From NCBI GenBank assembly GCA_018715195.1, contig DVMA01000094.1:1-35047 (forward strand): a stretch of 35,047 nucleotides of DNA, written 5' to 3'. Every line of letters starts with the position of its first letter. Within the stretch, counting starts at the first letter, position 1. Shown piece after piece: positions 1-9,484 of the stretch. Source of the stretch: Candidatus Coproplasma excrementavium (GTDB lineage: Bacteria > Bacillota > Clostridia > Christensenellales > Borkfalkiaceae). The position numbers were made by a program, and so were the translations under genes. The notes under the pieces are model-generated. The model was not told the origin of the DNA and searched no databases. It saw nothing but the letters and a program-made list of their open reading frames with translations.

Positions 1-2
1 AA

Positions 3-31
3 GTGTCGGGACAGAAATTCTGTCCCGACAC
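3..31. terminator. Strong hairpin at window edge
   Basis: A near-perfect inverted repeat (GTGTCGGGACAGAA against TTCTGTCCCGACAC) forms a stem of at least 12 bp. It lies 77 bases past the stop of the minus-strand GH3 gene, so it probably ends that operon. The T-tract expected on the minus strand would fall outside the window, so the terminator role is inferred from position. Confidence 0.6.
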
Positions 32-107
32 CTGACAATAAATTTGCAGATACAAACGGTATATAATTTTGCAACTATGTTCTGTATATATAATATGGTA
101 TATACTC

Positions 108-3100
108 TTACTTGATTTCTACCGAAACGTTATCCTTTGAGCAATTTGCGGACTGTTGTTTTTTATACTTTAAGAACTTGCGAACAGCAAAGAATCCCCA
201 TACCGCAACGGCCGCCACTGCAACGCAGTCGATTACTATGACGGCTATTTTCCAGGGCGCCAGATTGTAATGGTCAACTTCGCCGTTGAGTGCATTGGAG
301 TTTGCAACCGTGTAAAGTATGTTCTTTACGCAATTGCGCAGTATGTAGAGATCGGCATTGTCGTTCTCGTCACACCAGTCGGGGTTGAGAACGGGAATTA
401 TGGTCATATCGTTGCCGAGGTTCAGATCGCCGCCTGCATACGCCATCTGCTCGAGATTTGCATACGTGGTGGTGTTGAAGTCGGTTATAACCATACCCTT
501 GAAGCCCCATTCGTTCCTGAGAATTTCGGTAAGCAGACGATAGTCGCCGCCCGTCCACTTTACGCCTATGCGGTTGAAGGATGACATTATGGCCGTAGCT
601 CCGCCTTCCTTTACGGCAATTTCAAAAGGCTTTAAGTACACCTCTCTCATTGCCTGCTCGGTAACCCACGAGCAGCTGCCGTTGGACGAACGGTGAGTTT
701 CCTGGTCGTTGAGCGCAAAGTGCTTTACAAAGCAGTATACACCCCTGGACCTTGCGCCCCTTATTTCTGCCGCGGCCATCTTGCCGGTGAATATGCCGTC
801 CTCGGAGAAATATTCAAAGTTGCGGCCGCCGAAAGGCGAACGGTGAATGTTTACGCCCGGAGCATACCAACCCGAATAGGGCAGATTGTTGCCCCTGCCG
901 TCCGCGCCGACAAGGCCTTCGTTGCCGACCATTCTGCCGAGCTCTTCTATCAGCTGAGTATTCCAGGTTGCACCCATTACCACTTCAGAGCAGTAATAGC
1001 AGGTATCCCAGTAGGTGCCGTCCGTACTCATGAAGTTGGTGAAGCCCGCAGGGCCGTCCGTATCGTTGGTGAGCGGCTTGGAAATTTCGGGCAGAGCATT
1101 GGACTTGAACGCGCCGAGGTTGCACATATCCTTCAGTTCGCCCACGGAGAGCTTGCTTATAAGTTCTTCCCAGCGCTCGTCGTCATAATCGGCATAGGAG
1201 CCGTCCTCGTTCTGAACGGGCTTGCCGTCCTCGAAGGCAATAAGGTCGCGCAGCACGAGCTGACTGGAGGTATCGCCGAACACGGGTTTTTCCATATCGT
1301 AATATGCGTCCGACTCGGTATTGTTGTGCGAAGTATCTTTGAGCGCATCAAGAAGACCTTCGCAGTTATTCACGTCGCGCTCCTCTTCGGTGGGTGAATT
1401 GGGCATAACCCAGTCCCCGCGGGAGAGAAGTTCCTCTTCTTTGAGGTGATAGTCAGAGCTGTACACGCCTACATCCGTATACCTGTTTTCAACGGTATTT
1501 TCGGTGACGGGGTCGTCATATATGACTATGTCCTCGGACACGGTAAAGGGAATGTCGAACTCTCTTTCGTGCGCGTTGTGACTTATGTACAGCGCGTATC
1601 CGTTACCATCTTCAGAGGCGTCCAGTTCGTAGCAGCTGTCGCCGTTTCCGTTGGCATCGCTATAGTCGTACGATGCGAGATAGTAGGGGTCGAAAGTAAG
1701 TTCCACCGTCTCCGACTGGCCGACTGCAAGTTCGCTCGTTTTGGCAAAATCGAGAAGTACGACCTCCGACTTTTCCACCTCGCCGTCATAATAGGGCGCG
1801 TGACCGTAGAGCTGAACCACCTCTTTGCCGGGCACACTGCCCGTATTGGTGACCTTTACGCTTACCGTGAACTGCGAACCAATGTCGTCATAAGTGAGGT
1901 CATAGTCGCGTATTTCGGAATCGTCCTCTATCTCCCACTCGAAAGTGGTGTACGAAAGACCATAACCGAAGGGATATACTACGGCGTCATCGTACCATTC
2001 CTCGTCTTCCGCTCCGCGCGTCTCGTAGTACTTGTAGCCTACATATATGCCCTCTTCATAGTCCACATAGTAGTATTTGTCGCTGCCGGTGCCGAGATAC
2101 TGGTCGCCGCTGACGCTGCCGTACTGAAGATTATCGCCGAAGTTTGCCCAGGAGGGACTGTCCTTGAAGTTGGCGGCATAGGTATCCACCGTTCTGCCAG
2201 AGGGGTTGACTTCGCCGTTTAAAATTCTGCCGAGAGCCATAGAGCCGCTGTCGCCGGGGAAGCCCATCCATATGGCGGCGTCTATGTTCTGCTGATATGC
2301 GTAATAACCGTCGTCCTCGAGGAAGGCGAGCTCCATGGGAGAACCGCTGTTTATCACAATTATTACCTTGCCGAAACCGTATTCGCACACGGCCTTTAAA
2401 AGGTCAGTTTCATTCTGGTCGAGCTGGAGATAGTGGTCGTCCTCGTTGCGGGCGCCCTCCACTCCCTTCATGCTGCGGGGAAGGTCAAAGCCTTCGCCGC
2501 CTATCCTCGTGAACACCACGAGAGCCACGTCCTTATACTCTGCGTACGAATTCTTTACTGTGTCATCGTACATGGACTGGGGCGTTTCGCCCGTGTTATA
2601 GAACACGGAGTCGCCCGTATCGAGGTCGCTGGAGTTTTCCGCGCGGCCGCTGCCCGAACGGGAAGAGCTCTGGTAGAACGCCCTGAGTTCGGGGTTGGTT
2701 TCAAAACCTGCCGCCTCCAGGCTGTCGTACAGATTTTTTGCATTAGCGTGCGTGCCGCCCGAAGAACCCGAGCCGCCGTAGGCGATATTTACGCTGTTTT
2801 TGCCGAATATGCTGACCTTTTCTCCGCCTGAGAGCGGGAGCGCGGGTCCGTTTGCGCCCGACTTATTTTTAAGGAGCACAAACCCCTCTTCGCACACCTC
2901 TTCATTGAGCTTGTTGGCGGCCTCGTATACCTCCTTCTTGGAGGAATACTCCAGCTCGTAAATGGGGTCGATGCCCTCCTTGAACACGGCTGTATCCCTG
3001 CCTATGACGGAAGAGATGAGGTCGACCATGACAAACTGGGTGAGTATGGTGACGACGAGCAGCAGAACAATTATAAAGCCGCCCACCGCACCCCATATGA

Positions 3101-3143
3101 TAAGGCCCTTTTTGCCGTTTTTTACTCCGTTATTTTTACTCAT
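108..3143 (-). CDS. Membrane-anchored, domain-permuted GH3 glycoside hydrolase
   Basis: Predicted exo-acting beta-glycosidase of family GH3 (1011 aa). Sugar specificity cannot be read from sequence. An N-terminal membrane helix (about residues 13-38) is followed by the GH3 alpha/beta sandwich domain (start motif EEGFVLLKN near residue 85, GGEGFDLPR, NPSGRTVDTY), the GYGLSYTTF segment and a fibronectin III-like domain. Only then comes the GH3 TIM barrel (INIHRSPFGGRNFEY-type motif, KHFALNDQETHR, GMVITDF). Asp888 in that last motif is the expected nucleophile. A second membrane helix (about 964-987) and a short Lys-rich tail end the protein, so both termini are probably cytoplasmic and the catalytic part outside. 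The domain order is the reverse of ordinary GH3 enzymes. The same inversion is known in Butyrivibrio fibrisolvens and Ruminococcus albus beta-glucosidases. It starts 14 bases after the preceding lipoprotein gene, with GGAGG spanning that gap, so translation is likely coupled. Confidence 0.9.
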   Translation of the reverse strand: MSKNNGVKNGKKGLIIWGAVGGFIIVLLLVVTILTQFVMVDLISSVIGRDTAVFKEGIDPIYELEYSSKKEVYEAANKLNEEVCEEGFVLLKNKSGANGPALPLSGGEKVSIFGKNSVNIAYGGSGSSGGTHANAKNLYDSLEAAGFETNPELRAFYQSSSRSGSGRAENSSDLDTGDSVFYNTGETPQSMYDDTVKNSYAEYKDVALVVFTRIGGEGFDLPRSMKGVEGARNEDDHYLQLDQNETDLLKAVCEYGFGKVIIVINSGSPMELAFLEDDGYYAYQQNIDAAIWMGFPGDSGSMALGRILNGEVNPSGRTVDTYAANFKDSPSWANFGDNLQYGSVSGDQYLGTGSDKYYYVDYEEGIYVGYKYYETRGAEDEEWYDDAVVYPFGYGLSYTTFEWEIEDDSEIRDYDLTYDDIGSQFTVSVKVTNTGSVPGKEVVQLYGHAPYYDGEVEKSEVVLLDFAKTSELAVGQSETVELTFDPYYLASYDYSDANGNGDSCYELDASEDGNGYALYISHNAHEREFDIPFTVSEDIVIYDDPVTENTVENRYTDVGVYSSDYHLKEEELLSRGDWVMPNSPTEEERDVNNCEGLLDALKDTSHNNTESDAYYDMEKPVFGDTSSQLVLRDLIAFEDGKPVQNEDGSYADYDDERWEELISKLSVGELKDMCNLGAFKSNALPEISKPLTNDTDGPAGFTNFMSTDGTYWDTCYYCSEVVMGATWNTQLIEELGRMVGNEGLVGADGRGNNLPYSGWYAPGVNIHRSPFGGRNFEYFSEDGIFTGKMAAAEIRGARSRGVYCFVKHFALNDQETHRSSNGSCSWVTEQAMREVYLKPFEIAVKEGGATAIMSSFNRIGVKWTGGDYRLLTEILRNEWGFKGMVITDFNTTTYANLEQMAYAGGDLNLGNDMTIIPVLNPDWCDENDNADLYILRNCVKNILYTVANSNALNGEVDHYNLAPWKIAVIVIDCVAVAAVAVWGFFAVRKFLKYKKQQSANCSKDNVSVEIK

Positions 3144-3157
3144 TGCAACCTCCGCCG

Positions 3158-4585
3158 TCAGATACCGTTATTCCAGGGCATGCCCTTGGCGCCGTCCCAT
3201 ATGACCACAGCCTCCGTTTCCAGAGTGATGCGGTCTACCATGGGCGCATACGTTTCGTACGTGCCGCCTGCAGGTTTGTCGCTGTCGCCCAGCTTGTGGG
3301 TTATGAGGCTTATGGTGTTGGCACCCTCCGTAAGCTGAACGTTCTGTATGGTTATGCCCACGACCGCACCGCCGCTCACAAGCGAGGTTTCGGCATAGGA
3401 GAGCTTTGTTTCGCCCTTTGAATTGATGAGTTTGACTTCATATTTATCGGGATTGAGCTTGACGCCGTCTATTTCCGCGCAAACATAGAATGTGAGCGTT
3501 GCCGTTGCGTCCTCGCTGCTGGCCAGACAGAAATCGACGTGTATGCCGTCCGCGTAGAGGTAGGATACAACCTTACCGCTCACGCCCTCATTCTTGGCAG
3601 TCACCATCATGCCCGAGCCGCCCGCCGCGCCCGAGAAGCCGGGACCTTCCTGTCCCTCCATGCTTACGTTTTCAGCCTCGAAAGTATAGGACGAACTGCC
3701 CTGCTTTGTCTTTGTCCACTTTGCGTATACCGTGGTATCCTTTGCAATCGCCGCATTTGCAGCGACGGCGGTCGTGCATGCCTCGTCCGTGAACCAGCCG
3801 CCGAACTCGAATTCGTTCCTCGAGGGCGTGAGACCGAGCGTCCTTGCCTTTTCACCGCTCTTTACAAGCTGCGTATATTCGTCCACGGCCACGCCGTAAT
3901 AGTTCAGGTTGTAAGTAAAGCTGAAGTACGTGGCGCCGTCCTGCTTCCAGCCTGCGTATACCGTAGTGTTGCTGTCCACGGGAGAATTGAAGATGTACTC
4001 CACCGTGCACGCGGCATCCGTATACCACTTGTCAAAGGTATAGCCCTCCCTCTCTGCGTCGGGAGCCTCCTCTGAAGTAAAATCTGTATCCTTTTCAGTC
4101 TGCACTTCCGTAGCCGCAGGCGCGTTCTGATAGTTGTAGTCAAATTTGAGCACGCCGCCCTTGGCCTTTATCTTTATGTAGAAAGTTGCACTCTTATTTT
4201 CAAACGTGACCTTGACAGCCTTGCTGGCAATGGCGTTATCCATATTGACGGCGGCAACCTCCACGCGCTCATCGGTCATTGAAATATCTTCCGTGCTCTT
4301 ATCCCTGTAAGTAACCGTTATCACGCCGCCCTCAACGGAAAACTGCTCGCCCGTCCAGTACTCTGTCTTTGTGGGTTCAGTCTTTATGGCTATCTTATTT
4401 ACCTTCTTTTCCTGATTATCGTCTTCTTCTTTGTCGTCGTCTTTATCATCGTCGTCGGGATTTACTATGCCGGGCTTATTATCCTCGTCGCCAGTCTTGT
4501 CGCCGCCTCCGCAGGCAGCAAAGCCGACGGAAAACGTCAGTAAAAGTCCCGTTAAAATTGCAACAAATGCAAGTTTTTTCTTCAT
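3158..4585 (-). CDS. Surface lipoprotein with Ig-like, InlB-repeat and CBM-like domains
   Basis: Secreted, probably lipid-anchored protein of 475 aa with no catalytic motif. The signal peptide ends at a lipobox-like FAAC (Cys25; Phe at -3 is not the usual Leu). A Gly/Asp-rich linker (about 26-60) follows, then a bacterial Ig-like domain of the Big_3 kind (about 62-140). Two InlB B-repeat (Listeria-Bacteroides) units sit at about 148-213 and 220-290, each with GYTFDKWYTDAAC- or FEFGGWFTDEAC-type motifs and TTVYAxW ends. The C-terminal domain (about 299-465) opens with YTFEAENVSMEG, like CBM6/35-type carbohydrate-binding beta-sandwiches. The ribosome site AAGGAG lies at good spacing. It sits between two GH3 genes on the same strand, so the likely job is to hold polysaccharide at the cell surface for them. 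The CBM family assignment is from pattern only. Confidence 0.8.
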   Translation of the reverse strand: MKKKLAFVAILTGLLLTFSVGFAACGGGDKTGDEDNKPGIVNPDDDDKDDDKEEDDNQEKKVNKIAIKTEPTKTEYWTGEQFSVEGGVITVTYRDKSTEDISMTDERVEVAAVNMDNAIASKAVKVTFENKSATFYIKIKAKGGVLKFDYNYQNAPAATEVQTEKDTDFTSEEAPDAEREGYTFDKWYTDAACTVEYIFNSPVDSNTTVYAGWKQDGATYFSFTYNLNYYGVAVDEYTQLVKSGEKARTLGLTPSRNEFEFGGWFTDEACTTAVAANAAIAKDTTVYAKWTKTKQGSSSYTFEAENVSMEGQEGPGFSGAAGGSGMMVTAKNEGVSGKVVSYLYADGIHVDFCLASSEDATATLTFYVCAEIDGVKLNPDKYEVKLINSKGETKLSYAETSLVSGGAVVGITIQNVQLTEGANTISLITHKLGDSDKPAGGTYETYAPMVDRITLETEAVVIWDGAKGMPWNNGI

Positions 4586-4623
4586 TTTAAAAACTCCTTG
4601 ATAAAATTTTTAAAAATTGTAAG

Positions 4624-4651
4624 GCCCTGCCCGCCCTATGACAGGCAGGGC
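4624..4651 (-). terminator. Intercistronic hairpin between GH3 and CBM lipoprotein
   Basis: GCCCTGCC and GGCAGGGC form an 8-bp GC-rich stem in the 96-base gap downstream of the first GH3 gene. The following minus-strand sequence is CTTACAATTTTT, a poor T-tract. It is more likely a partial terminator or an mRNA-processing/stability element that lowers the downstream genes than a full stop. Confidence 0.45.
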
Positions 4652-4681
4652 TCTTTGCTGTTTTTTATGTTTTTGACCGCA

Positions 4682-7600
4682 TTATTTAACGTTTACCGTT
4701 ACAGTTACGGGTATGTATGCCCAACCGTCCACATAGATTACGTAGCTTAAAGTAAAGCTGCCTGCCGCCGTGGGCGTGCCCGTGAGCATATTGTTGGCAA
4801 ATGCAAGTCCTGCGGGAAGGTTTTCGACCTCATCGGTATTGCTTACCACAGAAGATATATTGCTGCCTTCAGAGAGCTGAGGAGCTATCTTTGTAATTAT
4901 CTCCGATACAAGGTCGCAATCTGCCGCAGCATTCACTGCAAGGTCAACAGTCATGGCGAACTTGTAGTCGTTGCCGTTGAGTCCGCCCAGGCCGTTTACC
5001 ATTGAGTAGAGCACGCGCTGAGCCGCCTTTCTCACATTGAACCACTGTGTGGGGGATGCCGTATCCTCGTACTGCGAGCAATCGGCATATACGCCGCCTG
5101 CTACGCGCGCCGCTTCTGCTGCGAGAGCATTGGTTTCATCTGCGGCAACAAGCACCATATTTGCCTCTGCATCCCACGTGCCTTCCGTATAGGAGCTTAC
5201 GCCGCCCTTGCCCTTGCCTATGAGCTTATCGGGGCCGCCGAGAGGAAGTTCGTTGCCCGCGCGCACCATGAGGTTGGTATATCTGTAGGGTGCATAGTCC
5301 ATATAGTCGGTAACGTTGTGTCCGCTGAAGCCCCACTCGTTGCGGATGAGTCCTTCAAGCAGCGACCAGTTGGTGGAGCAGGTGGACTTGCCTATTCTGT
5401 TGAACGCCGTCATGAAGCCTGACGTGTTGCCTTCCTTTATTGCTATTTCGTAGCCCTTGCCGTAAATTTCGCGGATGGCCTGTTCGGTTGCCCACGTCAT
5501 AACGCCGCCCTGGTCGTTACGGTTGGTTTCCTGGTTGTTCATCATGAAGTGCTTTGTATATGTTACAAGGCCCATGTTGGTAACTTCCTTGTTTGCCGCC
5601 GCAATGAGTTTGCCGGTTAAAAGACCGTCCTCGGAGAGGTATTCGAAGTTACGTCCGCCGAAAGGTGAGCGGTGAATGTTAATGGAGAAGCCGTACAGCG
5701 CCTCAATGTTGAAGAACAGCGCCTCGTTGCCCGTCATTCTGCCTATTTTTGCAAGCAGGTCAACGTTCCAGGTGCAGCCCCATACTGCAGGCGTGCACCA
5801 GTTGGTACCCATCTGATTTTCGGGAGCCTGCGCACCGCCGAACATTCCGCCGTTCCAGAAAGGATGTGCTGCCGCGTCGTATGCGCCTGCGGCATTTTTG
5901 CCGATAGCCTCTATTTCAGGCTGACCGAAACCGCCGTAGGATACTATCGTGGCAAGCTCTTCCCAGCTGAGCTGGTTGAGATATTCGTCCCAGGCCTTGG
6001 TGCCTTCATCGGTGGCAGCCGTGACAACGCCGTCCTTCAGCGAAGGTTCGGTATAAGATACGCCGAACAGGTCCTTGAGCTGAACGGCCGTCTTGCCGTC
6101 CTTTCTTGCTGCAACGTCCTCCGCGGAGGCCTGAGTCCAGCCTGCGGGCACCTTGCTTACATAGTAAGGGTCGGTGGTTTCGTCCATATAGCTGTAATAT
6201 GTCTTCTGCGATTCAAGTTCCTGAATTTCGCCGGTAGACCACGTGCGCTCTTCCTTGGATACGGGAGCAGGTATCTGCAGGCCGTCTGCCCTGGTCATCA
6301 TGTTGGCTTCGAGCGTGTCGTTTGTGGACTTGTACTCTTCAAGACCGTCCTCGCCCGTGAACAGCGGCTTTATTTCCGCACCCGTGGTGTAGTCAGTCTT
6401 GCACTGTATGTCGCTCTCTATGTTGCGGGTGATTGTATCCAGAACATCGTGCGAGTTGTTGCGCAGCGATATGGTGTATTCGCCCTTCTCCAGCTCGTAG
6501 CCCACAAAATCATTACTGTTTGCGTCGTTCCAGTCGAAGGAAGCCATGTCCTGTGCAACGAACTGCAGGGTGAGCGTCTGGCTTTCGCCAGGCTGAAGCA
6601 TATCCGTCTTTGCGAACGCCGCAAGATTTACTTCCGCCTTTTCTATTCCGCCATCGGTGTAGGGTGCGGTGTAGTAGAGCTGAACAACGTCCTTGCCCGC
6701 AACCGAACCCGTGTTGGTAACTTTTACCTTTACCGTAACGGTTGAATTTGCCTTGGAAATCGTGCCCGTAGGCGCAATGTCGTCAGTTATCTCCTGCGAG
6801 AAAGTGGTATACGAAAGGCCGTAGCCTAAAGGATATACAACGTTGTTCTTGAACCAGTCGCCTCCCTCTATGGCCGCCTTGGTTTCGTAGTACTTGTAAC
6901 CTACGTATATGCCCTCGCGGTATTCCACCGAGAAGAAGTTGTACCCCTTCAGGTTGTCTTCCATCGTGTAGGGCGCGGAATCTTTGCCCTCTTCGTAGAT
7001 GTAAGTATCAAGCCTGTTGCCCTGGGCGTCAACATTCTGGCCATTGCTGCCGAAGTTGGTGAACGTGGGGTCCTTGGTGAAGTCCACCGCATAGGTATCG
7101 GCCGTTCTGCCCGAGGGGTTTACTTCGCCGTTTAAAATTTTGCCTATGGCTGCGGCACCATCGTTGCCCACGTGGCCTATCCAGAGTATGGCGTCCACGC
7201 CGAGGTTATCCTTCGTCTTTTCGGCATTGACTTCGCTCAGCTCCATTGCGTTGGAGGAGTTCACAAGCAGTATGACCTTATCAAAGTTTGCCTTTGCGTG
7301 CTTTATAAGCTGCTTTTCAACGTCAGTGAATTCAAGGTAGTGCTTGTCGCCGTCCACGCCGTAAGTTTTTTCATCGCTGCCTTCGGAACCCGAGCGCGAG
7401 AACATAACTATCGCTGCGTCGTTGAAGTCCTTATATGTACTCTGAACGGATGCAGGCAGAGTGCCAACTTCCTTTTTGTTTGCCGAATAATAGTTCAGCG
7501 TTGCGGGGTTCACGTCGAAACCTGCCTGTTTAAGGCCCATTTCAAGCGTGGTCTTGGGTACGCCGTACTGACCGGGTCTGCCAGAGCCAGAACCGCCGCC

Positions 7601-7963
7601 GCCCATCATTATGTCGTTGGTCTTATACCCGAGCAGCGTAAGAGTGGAATTCTTTTTGAGAGGAAGCGTGTTGTCGTCATTCTTCATGAGGACGTCGCCC
7701 TCGGAAGCAACTTCAATGTTGAGCTGCTTTGCCGCAGCGCGCTCCTCTTCGAGCGTGCCGTAGTCGGTACGATATTTACCGTTATCAACAAAACCTGACT
7801 GGTTGCCGCTTGCCGAAACTTCGCTCTCCTGCACGTACTCCGTAGTTGGCCCATCGGGGTCAGGATTGGGCTTATCAGGCTGGCAGGCTCCCAACGCGGT
7901 AAGACATACCGCGCAAGTACCTACGGTAAGCAACTTTAAAAGCCGTCTTGTTTTTCTCGTCAT
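4682..7963 (-). CDS. Domain-permuted GH3 glycoside hydrolase lipoprotein with C-terminal Ig-like domain
   Basis: Predicted extracellular GH3 beta-glycosidase, 1093 aa, anchored by lipid. The signal peptide has a good lipobox LGAC (Cys27) followed by a Pro/Asp linker. The alpha/beta sandwich domain comes first (ASEGDVLMKN, SRSGSEGSDEKTYG, NPSGRTADTYAVDF), then GYGLSYTTF and a fibronectin III-like domain. The TIM barrel follows (NIHRSPFGGRNFEYLSEDG, KHFMMNNQETNR, NVTDY with expected nucleophile Asp886). This is the same permuted order as the second GH3 in this locus. The last 70 residues or so, with ENLPAGLAFANNMLTGTPTA, look like a He_PIG-type Ig domain and replace the C-terminal membrane helix of the sister enzyme. 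The start is supported by AGGAG seven bases upstream. It is the first gene of a three-gene minus-strand cluster. The locus pairs a lipid-anchored and a membrane-spanning version of the same enzyme type. Confidence 0.9.
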   Translation of the reverse strand: MTRKTRRLLKLLTVGTCAVCLTALGACQPDKPNPDPDGPTTEYVQESEVSASGNQSGFVDNGKYRTDYGTLEEERAAAKQLNIEVASEGDVLMKNDDNTLPLKKNSTLTLLGYKTNDIMMGGGGSGSGRPGQYGVPKTTLEMGLKQAGFDVNPATLNYYSANKKEVGTLPASVQSTYKDFNDAAIVMFSRSGSEGSDEKTYGVDGDKHYLEFTDVEKQLIKHAKANFDKVILLVNSSNAMELSEVNAEKTKDNLGVDAILWIGHVGNDGAAAIGKILNGEVNPSGRTADTYAVDFTKDPTFTNFGSNGQNVDAQGNRLDTYIYEEGKDSAPYTMEDNLKGYNFFSVEYREGIYVGYKYYETKAAIEGGDWFKNNVVYPLGYGLSYTTFSQEITDDIAPTGTISKANSTVTVKVKVTNTGSVAGKDVVQLYYTAPYTDGGIEKAEVNLAAFAKTDMLQPGESQTLTLQFVAQDMASFDWNDANSNDFVGYELEKGEYTISLRNNSHDVLDTITRNIESDIQCKTDYTTGAEIKPLFTGEDGLEEYKSTNDTLEANMMTRADGLQIPAPVSKEERTWSTGEIQELESQKTYYSYMDETTDPYYVSKVPAGWTQASAEDVAARKDGKTAVQLKDLFGVSYTEPSLKDGVVTAATDEGTKAWDEYLNQLSWEELATIVSYGGFGQPEIEAIGKNAAGAYDAAAHPFWNGGMFGGAQAPENQMGTNWCTPAVWGCTWNVDLLAKIGRMTGNEALFFNIEALYGFSINIHRSPFGGRNFEYLSEDGLLTGKLIAAANKEVTNMGLVTYTKHFMMNNQETNRNDQGGVMTWATEQAIREIYGKGYEIAIKEGNTSGFMTAFNRIGKSTCSTNWSLLEGLIRNEWGFSGHNVTDYMDYAPYRYTNLMVRAGNELPLGGPDKLIGKGKGGVSSYTEGTWDAEANMVLVAADETNALAAEAARVAGGVYADCSQYEDTASPTQWFNVRKAAQRVLYSMVNGLGGLNGNDYKFAMTVDLAVNAAADCDLVSEIITKIAPQLSEGSNISSVVSNTDEVENLPAGLAFANNMLTGTPTAAGSFTLSYVIYVDGWAYIPVTVTVNVK

Positions 7964-8054
7964 TTCTCGTAATCTCCTTTACCTGTTAGTTTTGCTGCTA
8001 GAGCAAATTGCGTTTTATTAACACTTTATGTGCCTTTCACGCATTACATTTCCG

Positions 8055-8082
8055 ATTTTACACTCCAAAAAAACAAAATCAA
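8055..8082 (-). promoter_or_regulatory. Possible promoter of the GH3 cluster
   Basis: On the minus strand TTGATT (8077-8082) and TAAAAT (8055-8060) are separated by 16 bases, about 90 bases upstream of the first GH3 start. The match is moderate, and the sequence in between and downstream is AT-rich, so this is a candidate only. Confidence 0.4.
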
Positions 8083-8133
8083 CGGCTGACTGCTTATTCT
8101 TTGATTTACGCAACACGAATTGACATTACACAA

Positions 8134-8161
8134 AAAGAGACCTGCAACCGCAGGCCTCTTT
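8134..8161 (-). terminator. Terminator of the two-component operon
   Basis: On the minus strand AAAGAGGCCTGC pairs with GCAGGTCTCTTT (12 bp, one G-U) across a GGTT loop and runs into TTTTTG. It begins 15 bases past the histidine kinase stop. Confidence 0.8.
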
Positions 8162-8175
8162 ATCGGGCATTTTTT

Positions 8176-9459
8176 TCAGTTGTCTGCTGAAACGGGGAAA
8201 ATGCAGTCTATCTCGAAAACATCGTCGGAGGCGTTTATTCTGCACACGCCGCCGTGCTTTTTCACTATGTAGCCTATGCTCTTTACGCCAAATCCGTGGT
8301 AACGCTCGCTGTCCTTGGTCGTGCGCGGATAGCCGTCCACAAATTCAGGTCTGCCCTGGCAATAATTTTCCTCGTGAATGACAAATCTGCCCGCCGCGTC
8401 CGTGCCGGACACCACGGAAATTACCTTCTTTTCCGCATCGTCCAGCTTTTTGACAGCCTCTATTGCGTTGTCCAGCATATTGCCAAAGAGCGAATAAATC
8501 TCCTCTTCGCTGAGAAAATTCAGCTTGCCGCCGTCCACAAGGCAGGTAAACTGTATGCCGTGCTTTTCACACAGCATCCCCTTGCTTGTGAGCACAACGT
8601 CCAGAGAGGCGTTGCCCGTACTGTAAAAACTGTCGTACAGCTGAACAGTCTCGTTCATGTCTGCAAGACTCTCTTTCAGGCTCTCCCGCGAAAAACGGTG
8701 CTTTAAGTCGTGTACCTTCATGTTCACCACCTCCACCAGCTCCTTTTCAAGCGTATACTGCTCGCGAGAGTTATGGAGTATGCGGCGTATGGTGTCCTTT
8801 TTTATCTCCTCGTTTCTTGCGGCCAGCCAGCCGAACTCTATGTAGATTATGAGTATTGCGGCAAGCGCCGAAAATATCATGACGTAGATAGCGCCGTCGT
8901 CTCCCGCCGCACGCATTGCAAACGTATTGAGGAAAATTGTTATGAGAACAGCAAAAAAACTTACCGATATCTGCACTTTGTTATCCAGCATAGTGCCCGT
9001 ATACTCCGATTTTCTGATAAAAAAGAAGTATATCGCAGCATAATATGCAACCGTTATGCCAATAAGCACAACCATCCCCACATAAACGTTGCTGAGCTCT
9101 GCAAGGTGTGTGAGCACAAGATATGTGCGCTGACTCATGTGCTGCATACAGTAACCCGCGGTGGAGCAAAAGAGAGTGGCCCAGAAGTTACATTTGAAAC
9201 AGAGAGCTACGCTTGCGGCGCTTAAAACATACAGCACAAAGCTGTCAAGAGTGCGTATGACAAGCGTCAACGGCTCCTGCGTTTTTATGAGCGGCAGAAC
9301 GCAATCGAAGGTATACTTATACGCGCATATCACAGCAAAACACAGCGCCACGCGCAGGTAAAATTTACTGCGGCGGGGCATCTTCCACGCAACCATCATT
9401 ACCGCTATAAACAGCGCGAGTATGTACCCCATTGCTCCCCAGAATTTTGCAAAAGTCAT
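8176..9459 (-). CDS. AgrC-like GHKL sensor histidine kinase
   Basis: Sensor kinase of 427 aa of the AgrC/ComD-like (HPK10) type. The first 210 residues or so contain about six membrane helices and no periplasmic domain. The cytoplasmic part has the H-box HDLKH (His250 the likely phospho-acceptor), the N-box FGNMLDNAIEAV and a G-box GFGVKSIGYIVKKHGG, the short GHKL ATPase layout of this family. It lies 25 bases behind the LytTR response-regulator gene and is surely co-transcribed with it. In agr systems the membrane part senses a secreted cyclic peptide. No agrB (peptidase) or agrD (peptide) gene is visible in this window, so the ligand is unknown. Confidence 0.88.
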   Translation of the reverse strand: MTFAKFWGAMGYILALFIAVMMVAWKMPRRSKFYLRVALCFAVICAYKYTFDCVLPLIKTQEPLTLVIRTLDSFVLYVLSAASVALCFKCNFWATLFCSTAGYCMQHMSQRTYLVLTHLAELSNVYVGMVVLIGITVAYYAAIYFFFIRKSEYTGTMLDNKVQISVSFFAVLITIFLNTFAMRAAGDDGAIYVMIFSALAAILIIYIEFGWLAARNEEIKKDTIRRILHNSREQYTLEKELVEVVNMKVHDLKHRFSRESLKESLADMNETVQLYDSFYSTGNASLDVVLTSKGMLCEKHGIQFTCLVDGGKLNFLSEEEIYSLFGNMLDNAIEAVKKLDDAEKKVISVVSGTDAAGRFVIHEENYCQGRPEFVDGYPRTTKDSERYHGFGVKSIGYIVKKHGGVCRINASDDVFEIDCIFPVSADN

Positions 9460-9484
9460 ATTTTACTCATTCCCCCGCGATATT

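Noticed and set aside
693-1397. Long plus-strand open frames opposite the first GH3 gene (also 1446-2222)
   Set aside because: They mirror codon bias of the minus-strand GH3 gene, have no ribosome site and no recognisable domain.
5672-6745. 357-codon plus-strand frame opposite the second GH3 gene
   Set aside because: Fully overlaps a well-supported GH3 coding region; composition is that of a complementary shadow.
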